Of a stretch of DNA of 64,000 nucleotides, positions 1-7,486 are shown one piece after another. Source of the DNA: Actinomadura rudentiformis (GTDB taxonomy: Bacteria; Actinomycetota; Actinomycetes; Streptosporangiales; Streptosporangiaceae); contig NZ_WBMT01000001.1 in assembly GCF_008923185.1 (NCBI RefSeq), positions 372,001 to 436,000 of the forward strand, read 5' to 3'. Position 1 is the stretch's first letter. Each line of letters begins with the position of its first letter. Made by a program: the position numbers and the translations under genes. The notes beneath the pieces are model-generated. The model was given only the letters and a program-made list of their open reading frames with translations. It did not search any database and was not told the origin of the DNA.

Positions 1-151
1 TGATGTCGCGCTCATAGAGCGCGTCGTACAGCCACTGCCGCCGCCCGGCATGCCAATGGACGGTGAAGGGGACCAGATCCCCCAGCCCGGTGCGCAGCCC
101 CTCGAACTCGGCGACGAGTTCGGCCGCTTGCAGATCCTCATGGCCGATCAT
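1..151 (-). CDS. Unidentified protein, N-terminal fragment cut by the window edge
   Basis: An open frame on the minus strand starts at ATG 151 and is still open at base 1, giving 50 residues beginning MIGHEDLQAAELV. An in-frame TAG lies 9 bases upstream of the ATG, so translation cannot start further out. No clear Shine-Dalgarno sequence precedes it. Codon third positions are G/C rich as expected for a real gene here. The fragment is soluble-looking, with a tryptophan- and histidine-containing stretch (VHWHAGRRQW), and I do not recognise the family. Confidence 0.35.
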   Translation of the reverse strand, partial: MIGHEDLQAAELVAEFEGLRTGLGDLVPFTVHWHAGRRQWLYDALYERDI

Positions 152-299
152 GGCGGCAGGCTAGCGATCCGCTCTCCACCGGGTGTTGTCGGGGGTCGGA
201 GACTGTACCGGCATATGCTGGCACGGTTGAGATCCTGTCGATCCCCGGCGTCACGGTCGTGGAACGAGGTGACTTACCGCCGGCGTTCCGGGTGATGCG

Positions 300-325
300 G
301 CCCGGCGTCGATGTCGACGCCGGGC
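300..325. terminator. Perfect 12-bp stem hairpin downstream of the DUF305 gene
   Basis: Arms GCCCGGCGTCGA (300-311) and TCGACGCCGGGC (314-325) are perfectly complementary around a 2-base centre. A second hairpin follows immediately. The pair lies 70-100 bases past the stop of the minus-strand DUF305 gene and probably ends its transcript. Confidence 0.55.
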
Positions 326-331
326 CCGACT

Positions 332-360
332 CCGCACCGCGACGGGACATCGCGGTGCGG
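332..360. terminator. 11-bp stem hairpin downstream of the DUF305 gene
   Basis: Arms CCGCACCGCGA (332-342) and TCGCGGTGCGG (350-360) pair perfectly around a 7-base loop. It is the first hairpin met by transcripts leaving the DUF305 gene. There is no T-run, which is usual for actinomycete terminators. Confidence 0.6.
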
Positions 361-396
361 AGGCTCACCACGTGGTTGCCCTCGGCCTGCTGGTGA

Positions 397-1014
397 TCAC
401 ATCTTCTTGAGCAGGTCCCGCATCGTGCTGATCTCGGCGGTCTGCGAGGTGATGATGGAGCCCGCCATGGTCTTGGCGGCGGGGAACTGCCCGGAGGACT
501 GTTCCTTCTTGGCCATGGTGACGGCGCCCTGGTGATGCTTGATCATCATTTCCAGGAAGGCCTTGTCGTAGGCCATGCCGGACAGCTTGTTGAGCTTGGC
601 CATGTCCTTGGCGGACATCATCCCTTCCGCTCCGCCGTGACCGCCGTGGTCCATGCTCGCCCCCGGGGACGGCACGTTGGCGCCCCAGCTGGTGAGCCAC
701 TCGGTCATCTGCTTGATCTCCGGGCCCTGGGCCTTTTCGATGTCGGCGGCCAGTTTCTTGACCTCCGGCATGGAGGCCTTGGTCTTGGCCGGCTTCGCCA
801 TTTCCAGCGCCTGCTGGTGATGCGGGATCATCATCTGGGCGAACATGACGTCCTGGTCGTTGTGCTGTCCCGCCTGCTGACCGGTGGTCGGCGTCGCGCT
901 GGTGGACATCGAGTGGCCCGGCTTGGAGCCGCCGGATTCCTTGTCGTCTCCTCCGCATGCGGCGAGCGCCAAGGCAAGGACAGGCGTGATGATGAGCGGG
1001 ATCGTGCGCTTCAT
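397..1014 (-). CDS. DUF305 family lipoprotein, probable periplasmic metal-binding protein
   Basis: The 205-residue protein starts MKRTIPL and has a lipoprotein signal with lipobox LALAAC (Cys20), so it should be anchored outside the cytoplasmic membrane. It contains two DUF305 half-repeats, each with a Met/His core: MMIPHHQQALEMAK near residues 61-74 and EMMIKHHQGAVTMAK near 155-169. Such Met-His motifs fit copper or silver binding, and DUF305 genes often sit in copper-resistance loci. This agrees with the nearby DUF6153, CopZ-like and CopC-like genes. The longer open frame to 1284 is ignored because this Met begins the signal peptide. A DUF6153 gene lies upstream on the same strand, 70 bases away, and may be cotranscribed. 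Metal preference is not shown by the sequence. Confidence 0.85.
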   Translation of the reverse strand: MKRTIPLIITPVLALALAACGGDDKESGGSKPGHSMSTSATPTTGQQAGQHNDQDVMFAQMMIPHHQQALEMAKPAKTKASMPEVKKLAADIEKAQGPEIKQMTEWLTSWGANVPSPGASMDHGGHGGAEGMMSAKDMAKLNKLSGMAYDKAFLEMMIKHHQGAVTMAKKEQSSGQFPAAKTMAGSIITSQTAEISTMRDLLKKM

Positions 1015-1084
1015 GGTGGAACCTTCCGTGTTGTGGGAGATGACGGGGGGAACGCGGACGCCACAAGGCGCCGCGTGGTCGCCG

Positions 1085-1549
1085 TCACAGCCGCAACACG
1101 GCCGATCGGAATGCCGGCGGAGGGGGTGAGCGGCCCGCGTCCGGAGGCCGCGGCCGCACGTTGCTCCGCGGAATGAGGACCACAGGCCTCCATGCTCGCC
1201 ACGCGGCTCGGAGGAGCACGGCGAAGGAGGCCAGCACCAGCAGGGCCAAGCAGATCTCGCCACCCGGGTGATGCTCCGGGGCATGGGCGCCGCCGCTCTG
1301 CGTCCCGCCGTCGTGGGCCCCGCCGTGGTCGGAGCCGCCCAGGTCGGAGCCGCGGTGCCCGGAGCCGCCGTGTCCGGCGGGAACCTGCTCGACGCCGATG
1401 GCCGGCATGCCTGAGGTGTCCCCGGGGCTGTTGGACGCTTGGAGGCCGTGCATGGCCATCACGCCACAGATCACGGCAAGCGCGAGGAGCAACCTCGATG
1501 AGCCGCCGAGCCGTCCTGAGATCGGCGTCGGAGCGGGCGCCCCTCGCAT
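1085..1549 (-). CDS. DUF6153 family small membrane protein
   Basis: The protein has 154 residues when started at MRGAPAP; an in-frame ATG at 1594 would add 15 residues. A hydrophobic helix near residues 20-36 leads into the family-like MHGLQ motif. A Gly/His/Ser-rich linker with repeated GGSDHGG-type units follows (about 50-95), then a second membrane helix (about 97-117) and a basic, proline-rich tail. The DUF6153 assignment rests on the MHGL motif and this two-helix layout. The His-rich loop and the DUF305 neighbour suggest a role in copper handling, which is inference. The upstream region carries the dyad at 1669-1685. Confidence 0.7.
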   Translation of the reverse strand: MRGAPAPTPISGRLGGSSRLLLALAVICGVMAMHGLQASNSPGDTSGMPAIGVEQVPAGHGGSGHRGSDLGGSDHGGAHDGGTQSGGAHAPEHHPGGEICLALLVLASFAVLLRAAWRAWRPVVLIPRSNVRPRPPDAGRSPPPPAFRSAVLRL

Positions 1550-1668
1550 GGATCTACTCGCCCTTCCAGAGACATCAGCATGTACCGGGATCAACTAACT
1601 ATAGAGCTTAGTAGATCAAGGTTCGGCTCTTTTGAGGTAGGTGGTAGCTGGCGTGCCAGATTTTTACT

Positions 1669-1685
1669 GCACCACTTAGTAGTGC
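1669..1685. promoter_or_regulatory. Dyad upstream of the DUF6153/DUF305 genes
   Basis: GCACCACTTAGTAGTGC is an inverted repeat with 7 of 8 arm positions matching around a central T. The core CTTAGTAG recurs at 1607-1614. Both copies lie between the DUF6153 start and the end of the neighbouring TetR gene, so they probably act on the DUF6153 promoter. The ACTA/TAGT arms resemble BlaI/CopY-type operators, and a BlaI gene lies at 6086, but the link is inference. Confidence 0.4.
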
Positions 1686-2267
1686 TCAGGGTGGCGTCAG
1701 GAGCGACTGGACCGTGGCGGTGACCACGCGGCCGGCTTCGTCCGCCTTCAGACGGTCGCCGCGTGTCTCTTCCGCGGCGGTGACCAGGACCGAGTGGATG
1801 ACGCTGACGAGCCAGCTCATCGGAAGATCGGTGCGGAACGCTCCTTCGTCCTGGCCGCGGCGGATCAGGGCTTCGACGCGCTCAGCGGGGGCGCCATGGA
1901 GTTCGAGGACGCGTCCTGGCGGCAACGTGCCCTGAGCTGCGGTCAGCAACGCCGTGGACTCGGCCGTGAGTGACCAGCTGGAGGCGAGCAGCCTGGAGAG
2001 CGCCGCCTGTGCGTTCCCGCCGAGGTCGACGGCGGACAGGACCTTCTCGCCTTCGTTGAGGGCGTCGACCAGGGCGGCTTCGATCAGCTCCGCGCGTGTC
2101 CGGAAGTGGCCGTAGAGCGTCATCCGTCCGACGCCGGCGGTCTTGGCGATGTCGTCGGTGCTCGCGTTCGGATCGCCGCTCAGGCACTTGCGAGCTGCGG
2201 AGACGATGCGGGCGATGTTGCGTTCGGCGTCGGCGCGCCGCCGCGGGCCAGGAGAGGCGGTAGGCAT
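1686..2267 (-). CDS. TetR family repressor of the adjacent exporter
   Basis: The protein has 193 residues. The N-terminal TetR_N domain has its helix-turn-helix at about residues 37-60 (DDIAKTAGVGRMTLYGHF), and the rest is the ligand-binding half. It is divergent from the DHA2 exporter that starts at 2358, with 90 bases between the starts. That gap holds two inverted repeats sharing the half-site AACTCGTA, as expected for autorepression plus exporter control. It resembles the second TetR at 5357 throughout (the same RRADAERNIA start and LPMSWLV/LPLEWLV segment), so the two exporter/TetR pairs probably arose by duplication. The inducer is unknown. Confidence 0.85.
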   Translation of the reverse strand: MPTASPGPRRRADAERNIARIVSAARKCLSGDPNASTDDIAKTAGVGRMTLYGHFRTRAELIEAALVDALNEGEKVLSAVDLGGNAQAALSRLLASSWSLTAESTALLTAAQGTLPPGRVLELHGAPAERVEALIRRGQDEGAFRTDLPMSWLVSVIHSVLVTAAEETRGDRLKADEAGRVVTATVQSLLTPP

Positions 2268-2278
2268 GCTCCGATCTT

Positions 2279-2302
2279 AACTCGTACGGGAATATACGTG
2301 TT
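2279..2302. promoter_or_regulatory. TetR operator 1 in the TetR/exporter divergent promoter
   Basis: Arms AACTCGTA (2279-2286) and TACGTGTT (2295-2302) form an inverted repeat with 7 of 8 positions matching around an 8-base spacer. The half-site AACTCGTA recurs in operator 2. Confidence 0.65.
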
Positions 2303-2318
2303 ACGCTCGCCGCTAGAA

Positions 2319-2340
2319 GTCGTATATGCACATACGAGTT
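2319..2340. promoter_or_regulatory. TetR operator 2 in the TetR/exporter divergent promoter
   Basis: The dyad CGTAT-N6-ATACG is extended on its right side to the half-site AACTCGTAT read on the minus strand. It lies 18 bases before the exporter start, close enough to block transcription initiation. Confidence 0.6.
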
Positions 2341-2357
2341 ATGGCGGGAGCCCCTCG

Positions 2358-3758
2358 ATGACACACACGAACCCCGGCGCATCCGCGCACCACCCCTCAC
2401 CCCATCCGCTGCGATGGCGCATCCTTGGTTTCCTCGGCATAGCGCAGCTGATGCTGATCCTTGACGTCACCGTCGTCGCCATCGCGCTACCGCACATCGA
2501 GACCGATCTGGCCCTCAGCCGCCAGGCCGTGACCTGGACGGTCAGCGCCTACACCTTGGCCTTCGGCGGCCTGATGCTGCTGGGCGGCCGGGCCGCCGAC
2601 CTGTTCGGGGCCAAACGCGTCGTCCTCACCGGCTTGCTGATCTTCACCGCGGCCTCACTGGCGACCGGCCTCGCCGACACGGCCGGCCTCCTGCTGGGCG
2701 GCCGTGTCGCACAAGGAGTCGGCGCGGCGCTGCTGTCTCCGGCGGCCCTGTCGCTCGTGGTCGGCCTCTTCGACGGTGACGAGCGGAACAAGGCGCTCGG
2801 TGTCTGGTCCGCGCTCGGCGGTGGCGGCGCGGCGCTCGGTGTCCTCGTAGGAGGCCTGCTCACCGCCGGCCCAGGCTGGCCGTGGGTCTTCTACGTCAAC
2901 GTGCCGATCGGACTGGTCATCATCGCCGCCCTCGCGCGGATGCTGCCGTACCAGACCGCGCCCGCGCCCCGTCCTCGGCTGGACGTCCTCGGCGCGGTGC
3001 TGGCCACCGCCTCGTCCGTCGCCTTGATCTACGCACTCATCCGTGCCGGAGACCACGGATGGCTCACCGCCGTCAGCGGGTGGCTCGTCCTGGCGACCGC
3101 GATCGGCTACCTCGCCTTCGTGGTGCGGCAGAAGACCGCAACGTCGCCCATGATGAACGTCGCACTGCTCGTTCGACGACCTGTGGCCACCGGCACGTTC
3201 CTCATCCTGATGGCCACCGCCTTGATGATCGCCGTGTTCTTCCTCGGCACGTTCTACTTCCAGCACGGGCGAGACTACGGTGCGCTGCGCACGGGTCTGC
3301 TGTTCCTCCCGGTCGCCGTCGCCACGATGGCCGGGGCCAATCTGACCGGCCGGGTCATCGGCAAGCTGGGAGCGCGCGTGCTCGCCGTGGTCGGACTGCT
3401 CGTCGCCGCGATCGGCCTGGCCCTGCCCGCACTCGCGATGGAGCCCGCCGTCGTCGCGATCGGCACGGCGATCGCCGGTGCCGGGACCGGCGCCGTCTTC
3501 GTGGTCGCGTCGGCGACCGCGCTCGGGCAGGTGGCACCGCACGAAGCCGGGATCGCATCCGGCATCGTCAGCACGTTCCACGAGTTCGGCGCGTCCGCAG
3601 GAGCCGCCGTCATCTCCAGCGTCGCAGCGGCCAGCCTCGTCAGCGACACGCTCTCTGGGTTCACAGACGGCTTCATCCTGGCCGCCGTCTCCGCAGCGGT
3701 CGCGGCGCTCGTGGCCGCCGTCCTGACCCCGGGCATGCCCGCGAAGACCGACTCATGA
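2358..3758 (+). CDS. DHA2 (EmrB/QacA type) MFS drug exporter
   Basis: The protein has 466 residues. ATG 2358 is preceded by GGCGGGAG at 7-base spacing; the longer open frame upstream overlaps the TetR gene and its operators. It shows a 14-helix DHA2 pattern, with helix 1 carrying LDVTVVAIALP (about 37-47), motif A GGRAADLFGAKR (about 80-91) and motif C around GVLVGGLLTAGPGW. Members of this family expel drugs or toxic organics with proton antiport. The divergent TetR probably represses it. It ends at a perfect bidirectional hairpin shared with the convergent, closely similar exporter at 3818-5269. The substrate cannot be told from sequence. Confidence 0.88.
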   Translation: MTHTNPGASAHHPSPHPLRWRILGFLGIAQLMLILDVTVVAIALPHIETDLALSRQAVTWTVSAYTLAFGGLMLLGGRAADLFGAKRVVLTGLLIFTAASLATGLADTAGLLLGGRVAQGVGAALLSPAALSLVVGLFDGDERNKALGVWSALGGGGAALGVLVGGLLTAGPGWPWVFYVNVPIGLVIIAALARMLPYQTAPAPRPRLDVLGAVLATASSVALIYALIRAGDHGWLTAVSGWLVLATAIGYLAFVVRQKTATSPMMNVALLVRRPVATGTFLILMATALMIAVFFLGTFYFQHGRDYGALRTGLLFLPVAVATMAGANLTGRVIGKLGARVLAVVGLLVAAIGLALPALAMEPAVVAIGTAIAGAGTGAVFVVASATALGQVAPHEAGIASGIVSTFHEFGASAGAAVISSVAAASLVSDTLSGFTDGFILAAVSAAVAALVAAVLTPGMPAKTDS

Positions 3759-3777
3759 CGACCATCCTCAAGAATCT

Positions 3778-3809
3778 CGTAGGCCGCTCCCGTGGGGGAG
3801 CGGCCTACG
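3778..3809. terminator. Bidirectional terminator between convergent exporters
   Basis: Arms CGTAGGCCGCTCCC (3778-3791) and GGGAGCGGCCTACG (3796-3809) form a perfect 14-bp stem with loop GTGG. It lies between two convergent genes, 19 bases past one stop and 9 past the other. Confidence 0.85.
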
Positions 3810-3817
3810 GGTCATGT

Positions 3818-5269
3818 TCAGTGTGCGTGCGGCATGGCGCTCATCTGGGGCTTGCCTCCCGGGACCAGGACGGCCGAGAGGGCGGCTGCCACGGCGGCGG
3901 CGATCGCGGTGGCGGTGTAGGCGTCGGTGAACCCGTTGATGGACGGCGCGGCGGTGAGCCCGGCCGCGGCGAGCGTGGACGCGGTCGCGACGCCGATCGC
4001 CCCGCCGAGTTCGTGGAAGGTGTTGACGACACCAGAGGCCAGGCCCTCTTGGCCGTGCTCGATGTGGGCGAGGGCCGAGGTGGTGGCGGTGACGAAGACG
4101 GGACCGACTCCGGCGGCGGCGATGACGAGGCCGGGCAGCAGGCTCGTGTAGATGCCGCCCTCTGCCGAGAGCCGGGTCAGGAGTCCCGTGCCCACAGCCA
4201 CCAGGGCAAGGCCCGTCGCCGCGACGGTCCGGGTGCCGACCACGCTGACGAGCCGTCCCGCCAGATGCGCGCCCACCCCGGTGGCCAGCGCGGCGGGCAG
4301 GAACAACAGGCCCGTCTCCAAGGCGCTGATGTGACGCAGGTGCTGAAGGTAGAGCGAGCCGAGGAAGAACAGTGAGATCAACAGGCCCGAGCCGGCGAGC
4401 ATCAGGAACGCGCCCACGGCGACCGGCCGCCGCGCCAGCATCCCGACATGCATCAGCGGTGTGCGCGTCGCTTGTTCGACGCCCGCGAACACCGCGTACA
4501 GCACGACGGCGGCGGCCAGCGGGATCAGCGTCCCGGAGTCGCTCCATCCCTCTTCGCCCGCGGTGACCAGGCCGTAGATGAGCGCGGCGGTCGCGGTGGT
4601 CACGGTCACCGCGCCGAGGAAGTCGATGCGCGGCCGGTCCCGGCGGGTGTGGAGAACGGCGGGCACGGTCGCCGGGAGCGCGGCCAGCACGGCGACGCCG
4701 ACCGGCACGTTCACGAAGAACACCCACCGCCAGCCGGGCCCGGCGGTCAGGACACCGCCGACCAGGACCCCCGCCGCGAACCCGATCCCGCCCAGGCCGG
4801 CCCACACGCCGAGTGCCTTGTTGCGCTCCTCGCCGTGGAACGCCGTGGTGATGATCGCCAGGGCGGCGGGGGAGAGGAGTGCCGCGCCGACGCCCTGGGC
4901 GACACGTCCGCCGATCAGCAGCGCCTCGTTCTGCGCCAGACCGGTGGCCAGCGAGGCGAGCGTGAAGACCGCGAGGCCGATGAGCGCCATGCGCCTGGCT
5001 CCGAAGAGGTCGGCCAGGCGGCCGCCGAGCAACATCAGGCCGCCGAAGAACAGGGTGTACGCGGTGACGGCCCAAGTGAGTGCCGTACGGCCCAGTTCGA
5101 GGTCGGCGCCGATGTCGGGCAGCGCGACGTTCACCACCGTGACATCGAGGATCAGCATGAACTGGGCGACGCTGACCAGGGCGAGCGCCGTCCAGCGGCG
5201 CGGTGCGCCGTCGCCCGGCTCCTCTGGAGGGGCGGCCGGATGGTGCGTGTGGTGTGAAGGACGAGACAT
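3818..5269 (-). CDS. DHA2 (EmrB/QacA type) MFS drug exporter, second copy
   Basis: The protein has 483 residues and a His-rich cytosolic N-terminus (SHHTHHP), followed by about 14 predicted helices. Helix 1 contains LDVTVVNVALP, motif A reads GGRLADLFGARR, and motif C lies in GVLVGGVLTAGPGW. It is clearly paralogous to the exporter at 2358 (shared RVAQGVGAALLSPAAL and EERNKALGVW). It is divergent from the TetR at 5357 across an 87-base gap with two CGAACA-type dyads. The C-terminus ends in HAH. A proton-coupled efflux role follows from the family; the substrate is unknown. Confidence 0.88.
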   Translation of the reverse strand: MSRPSHHTHHPAAPPEEPGDGAPRRWTALALVSVAQFMLILDVTVVNVALPDIGADLELGRTALTWAVTAYTLFFGGLMLLGGRLADLFGARRMALIGLAVFTLASLATGLAQNEALLIGGRVAQGVGAALLSPAALAIITTAFHGEERNKALGVWAGLGGIGFAAGVLVGGVLTAGPGWRWVFFVNVPVGVAVLAALPATVPAVLHTRRDRPRIDFLGAVTVTTATAALIYGLVTAGEEGWSDSGTLIPLAAAVVLYAVFAGVEQATRTPLMHVGMLARRPVAVGAFLMLAGSGLLISLFFLGSLYLQHLRHISALETGLLFLPAALATGVGAHLAGRLVSVVGTRTVAATGLALVAVGTGLLTRLSAEGGIYTSLLPGLVIAAAGVGPVFVTATTSALAHIEHGQEGLASGVVNTFHELGGAIGVATASTLAAAGLTAAPSINGFTDAYTATAIAAAVAAALSAVLVPGGKPQMSAMPHAH

Positions 5270-5284
5270 CGACGGCTCCTAACC

Positions 5285-5300
5285 CGAACATATCTGTTCG
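5285..5300. promoter_or_regulatory. TetR operator 1 for the second exporter pair
   Basis: CGAACATATCTGTTCG is a perfect inverted repeat with 6-bp arms and a 4-base spacer, 16 bases before the exporter start. Confidence 0.65.
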
Positions 5301-5330
5301 GCTTATATAAACCCCTGGCCCGTATTAAGT

Positions 5331-5346
5331 CAAACAACATTGTTCG
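5331..5346. promoter_or_regulatory. TetR operator 2 for the second exporter pair
   Basis: CAAACAACATTGTTCG has the same geometry as operator 1 with one arm mismatch. It lies 10 bases before the TetR start, so it fits autoregulation. Confidence 0.6.
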
Positions 5347-5356
5347 TGATACGGCT

Positions 5357-5974
5357 ATGATCGATCGCATGGCACAGAGCAGTGGGCAGGCCGTGGCGCG
5401 GCGTGGCGGTGGACGCAAGCGGGCCGACGCCGAGCGCAACATCGCTTTGATCCTCTCGGCGGCGACCGAATGCCTCGCCCGGGACCGCAACGCGTCCATG
5501 AGCGACATCGCCAAGGCGGCCGGGCTCGGGCGGGTGACCCTGTACGCGCACTTCGCGTCCCGGGAGGACCTGCTGCGAGCCGTGCTCGCCGAGACCATCG
5601 CCGAAGGAACGGAGGTCATCACGGCGGCCGCGCCCGAGGAGGGGCCACCCGCCGAGGCGTTCGCACGTGTGATCCGTTCCTGCTGGCCGTTGCTGAGCCG
5701 CTTCGGCAGCCTGCATGCCGCCGCGCAACGCGCGCTGCCGCCCGAGGAGGTGCGCGGCTATCACGATGAGCCGATGGCCCAGGTCGAGCGGCTCATCGCC
5801 CGTGGCCGGAAAGAGGGTGCCTTCCGCGCCGACCTGCCGCTCGAGTGGCTGGTCACGTCCGTGTACACACTCCTCCACGCGGCCGCCGACGAGGTCGCCG
5901 ACGGGCGCCTCACCGGCGAGGACGTCGGAGAGATCCTCGTCAAGACCCTGCTCGGCGTGCTCGAACCCGAATGA
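5357..5974 (+). CDS. TetR family repressor of the second exporter
   Basis: The protein has 205 residues with the helix-turn-helix near residues 49-72 (MSDIAKAAGLGRVTLYAHF). ATG 5357 is used; a second ATG at 5369 is possible and neither has a strong ribosome-binding site, so the message may be nearly leaderless. It is closely similar to the TetR at 1686. It is divergent from the exporter at 3818-5269, and one operator copy lies next to each start. It probably represses both genes until an inducing compound binds. Confidence 0.85.
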   Translation: MIDRMAQSSGQAVARRGGGRKRADAERNIALILSAATECLARDRNASMSDIAKAAGLGRVTLYAHFASREDLLRAVLAETIAEGTEVITAAAPEEGPPAEAFARVIRSCWPLLSRFGSLHAAAQRALPPEEVRGYHDEPMAQVERLIARGRKEGAFRADLPLEWLVTSVYTLLHAAADEVADGRLTGEDVGEILVKTLLGVLEPE

Positions 5975-6055
5975 ACGGCGCCGTGATCGCTCGTCGATCA
6001 TGGCGATCAACACGCGGAGATCTTGGGCGCGCGGGAGTTCCCGGCGGCAGAATGA

Positions 6056-6079
6056 GGAGGTGGAGGTGGAGGTGGAGGT
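6056..6079 (+). repeat. Four tandem GGAGGT hexamers forming the ribosome-binding region of the BlaI gene
   Basis: GGAGGT is repeated perfectly at 6056, 6062, 6068 and 6074, and the last copy ends 6 bases before the GTG start at 6086. Each unit is an ideal Shine-Dalgarno sequence. The copy number could change by strand slippage and alter translation of the repressor. Confidence 0.85.
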
Positions 6080-6085
6080 GGTGCC

Positions 6086-6466
6086 GTGGCGGCCTTGAGC
6101 GGCTCCCTTGAACGTGCCGTGATGGACGTGCTGTGGTCGGCGTCAAAGCCGCTGCGGGTGCGTGAGGTGCTGAAGACGCTAAACGGCGGAGCGGCCAAAC
6201 CGCTGGCCTACAACACCGTCCAGACCGTGGCCGAACGACTCGTGGCCAAGGGGATGGTCGAGCGTGCACCCGACGGATTGGCCTTCAAGTACGCGCCGAA
6301 GCGGGCCCGCGAGGACTACGTGGTCGAACTGATGCTGGGAGCATTGACCGAGAGCGGCGACCATGGCGCGATCCTCACGCGGTTCGCCGAGAGCATGGCC
6401 TCCGAGGACGCCCGCGAGCTGTTGGAGGCGCTGCGCAGGCGCACCAGCGGCAAGCCGGTACCGTGA
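6086..6466 (+). CDS. BlaI/MecI/CopY family repressor
   Basis: The protein has 126 residues and starts at GTG 6086 directly after the GGAGGT array. The winged helix spans about residues 6-75 (LERAVMDVLW ... LAYNTVQTVAERLVAKGMVER), and the C-terminal part should dimerise. BlaI-type repressors are classically inactivated after an M56 membrane peptidase senses a signal. The gene 4 bases downstream encodes such a peptidase, so the two form a BlaI-BlaR1-like pair. Actinobacterial pairs of this kind are linked to cell-wall stress or copper. No beta-lactamase lies nearby, but several copper-type genes do. Confidence 0.88.
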   Translation: MAALSGSLERAVMDVLWSASKPLRVREVLKTLNGGAAKPLAYNTVQTVAERLVAKGMVERAPDGLAFKYAPKRAREDYVVELMLGALTESGDHGAILTRFAESMASEDARELLEALRRRTSGKPVP

Positions 6467-6470
6467 GCGC

Positions 6471-7409
6471 ATGTCCGCGCTGTTGATCGGCATGATCGCC
6501 GCCACCGTCCTGCTGGGCTACCTGGCCGGGCCGATGCTGGTGCGGTTCCGCCCGCTGGCCGGCCATCCCGGTGCCCTGGTCGCATGCTGGGCAGGGCTGC
6601 TGCTGAGCACGGTCACCGCGGCCGCCGCCCTGATCGCGGTCGCGCTGCTCGCACCGCCCATGCCGGGGCACGGACTCCTGGAGTGGGTGCGGGACTGCCT
6701 GCCCCACCATTCGCCCGTTGCCTTCGTCCTGGGCGGTCTGGCCGGCCTCGCGATCCTGTTCGCATGCGGGGCGCGGCTTGCCCGGGGGGTTCCGCGGCTG
6801 TGGCGCGCCGTCCGCAAGCGGCGTGACCACCGTTCGATGCTGCGCCTTGTGGCGCGTGAGGACAGCCGGAACGCCGACGTGCTCCTTCTCGACCATCCCC
6901 TGCCCGTCGCGTACTGCCTCCCGTCCCGCTGGCGCCCGATCGTGCTGAGCACGGGAGCCCAGACCCGGCTCACCGGCCTCCAACTCCAGGCCGTCCTCGC
7001 ACATGAGCGCGCCCACCTGCGCCAGCGTCACCACGCCCTGCTGTTCTTCCTGGACCTGGCGCACACCTTGCTGCCGTGGCTGCCCACCGTCCGGCTCGCG
7101 AAGACGATCTTGCCGACGCTTCTGGAAATGTCCGCCGACGACGCCGCGGCGCGCAGGTGGGGACGGCGTACGCTCGCCGACGCTCTGCATAAGGTCGCTT
7201 CCGCGCCCGGGCTTGCCGGAGCGCTCGCGGCGGCCGGCACCGGTGACGGCCAGTTGTCGCTTCGCCTTGCCAGGCTCGCGACTTCCACCCCTGTCGGCCA
7301 GGCTCACCGCACCTGGCGAGCCTTCGCCTGGACGGTGGCCGCGGCCACCGCCACGGTGCCGATCATCACTGCCGCCGCCACCGTCTCCTCGCTGGCCGGC
7401 GTCTGCTGA
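6471..7409 (+). CDS. M56 family membrane metallopeptidase (BlaR1-like, no sensor domain)
   Basis: The 312-residue protein starts at ATG 6471, 4 bases after the BlaI stop. Hydrophobic helices lie near residues 3-22, 34-61 and 83-104, with a last one near 280-305. The zinc site reads HERAH at 178-182, and the likely third ligand is a glutamate in EMSADDAAAR near 219. It is much shorter than staphylococcal BlaR1 and has no extracellular penicillin-binding sensor domain. It should cleave BlaI directly or indirectly. A strong hairpin at 7430-7460 ends the two-gene operon. Confidence 0.85.
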   Translation: MSALLIGMIAATVLLGYLAGPMLVRFRPLAGHPGALVACWAGLLLSTVTAAAALIAVALLAPPMPGHGLLEWVRDCLPHHSPVAFVLGGLAGLAILFACGARLARGVPRLWRAVRKRRDHRSMLRLVAREDSRNADVLLLDHPLPVAYCLPSRWRPIVLSTGAQTRLTGLQLQAVLAHERAHLRQRHHALLFFLDLAHTLLPWLPTVRLAKTILPTLLEMSADDAAARRWGRRTLADALHKVASAPGLAGALAAAGTGDGQLSLRLARLATSTPVGQAHRTWRAFAWTVAAATATVPIITAAATVSSLAGVC

Positions 7410-7429
7410 CGCCGCTGCGACAGCAGACG

Positions 7430-7460
7430 GCCGGGGCCCTCCCGTGGGAAGGGCCCCGGC
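7430..7460. terminator. Terminator hairpin after the M56 gene
   Basis: GCCGGGGCCCTCCC and GGGAAGGGCCCCGGC pair along their length with a single-base bulge, forming a 14-bp stem with a 2-base loop. It lies between the M56 stop and the end of the convergent exporter, so it may serve both. Confidence 0.75.
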
Positions 7461-7486
7461 AATGGACCTTCAGCGATCAACGCGCC

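Noticed and set aside
2106..3758. A 550-residue exporter start inside the TetR gene
   Set aside because: The start would lie within the divergent TetR gene and across both operators; ATG 2358 has a ribosome-binding site.
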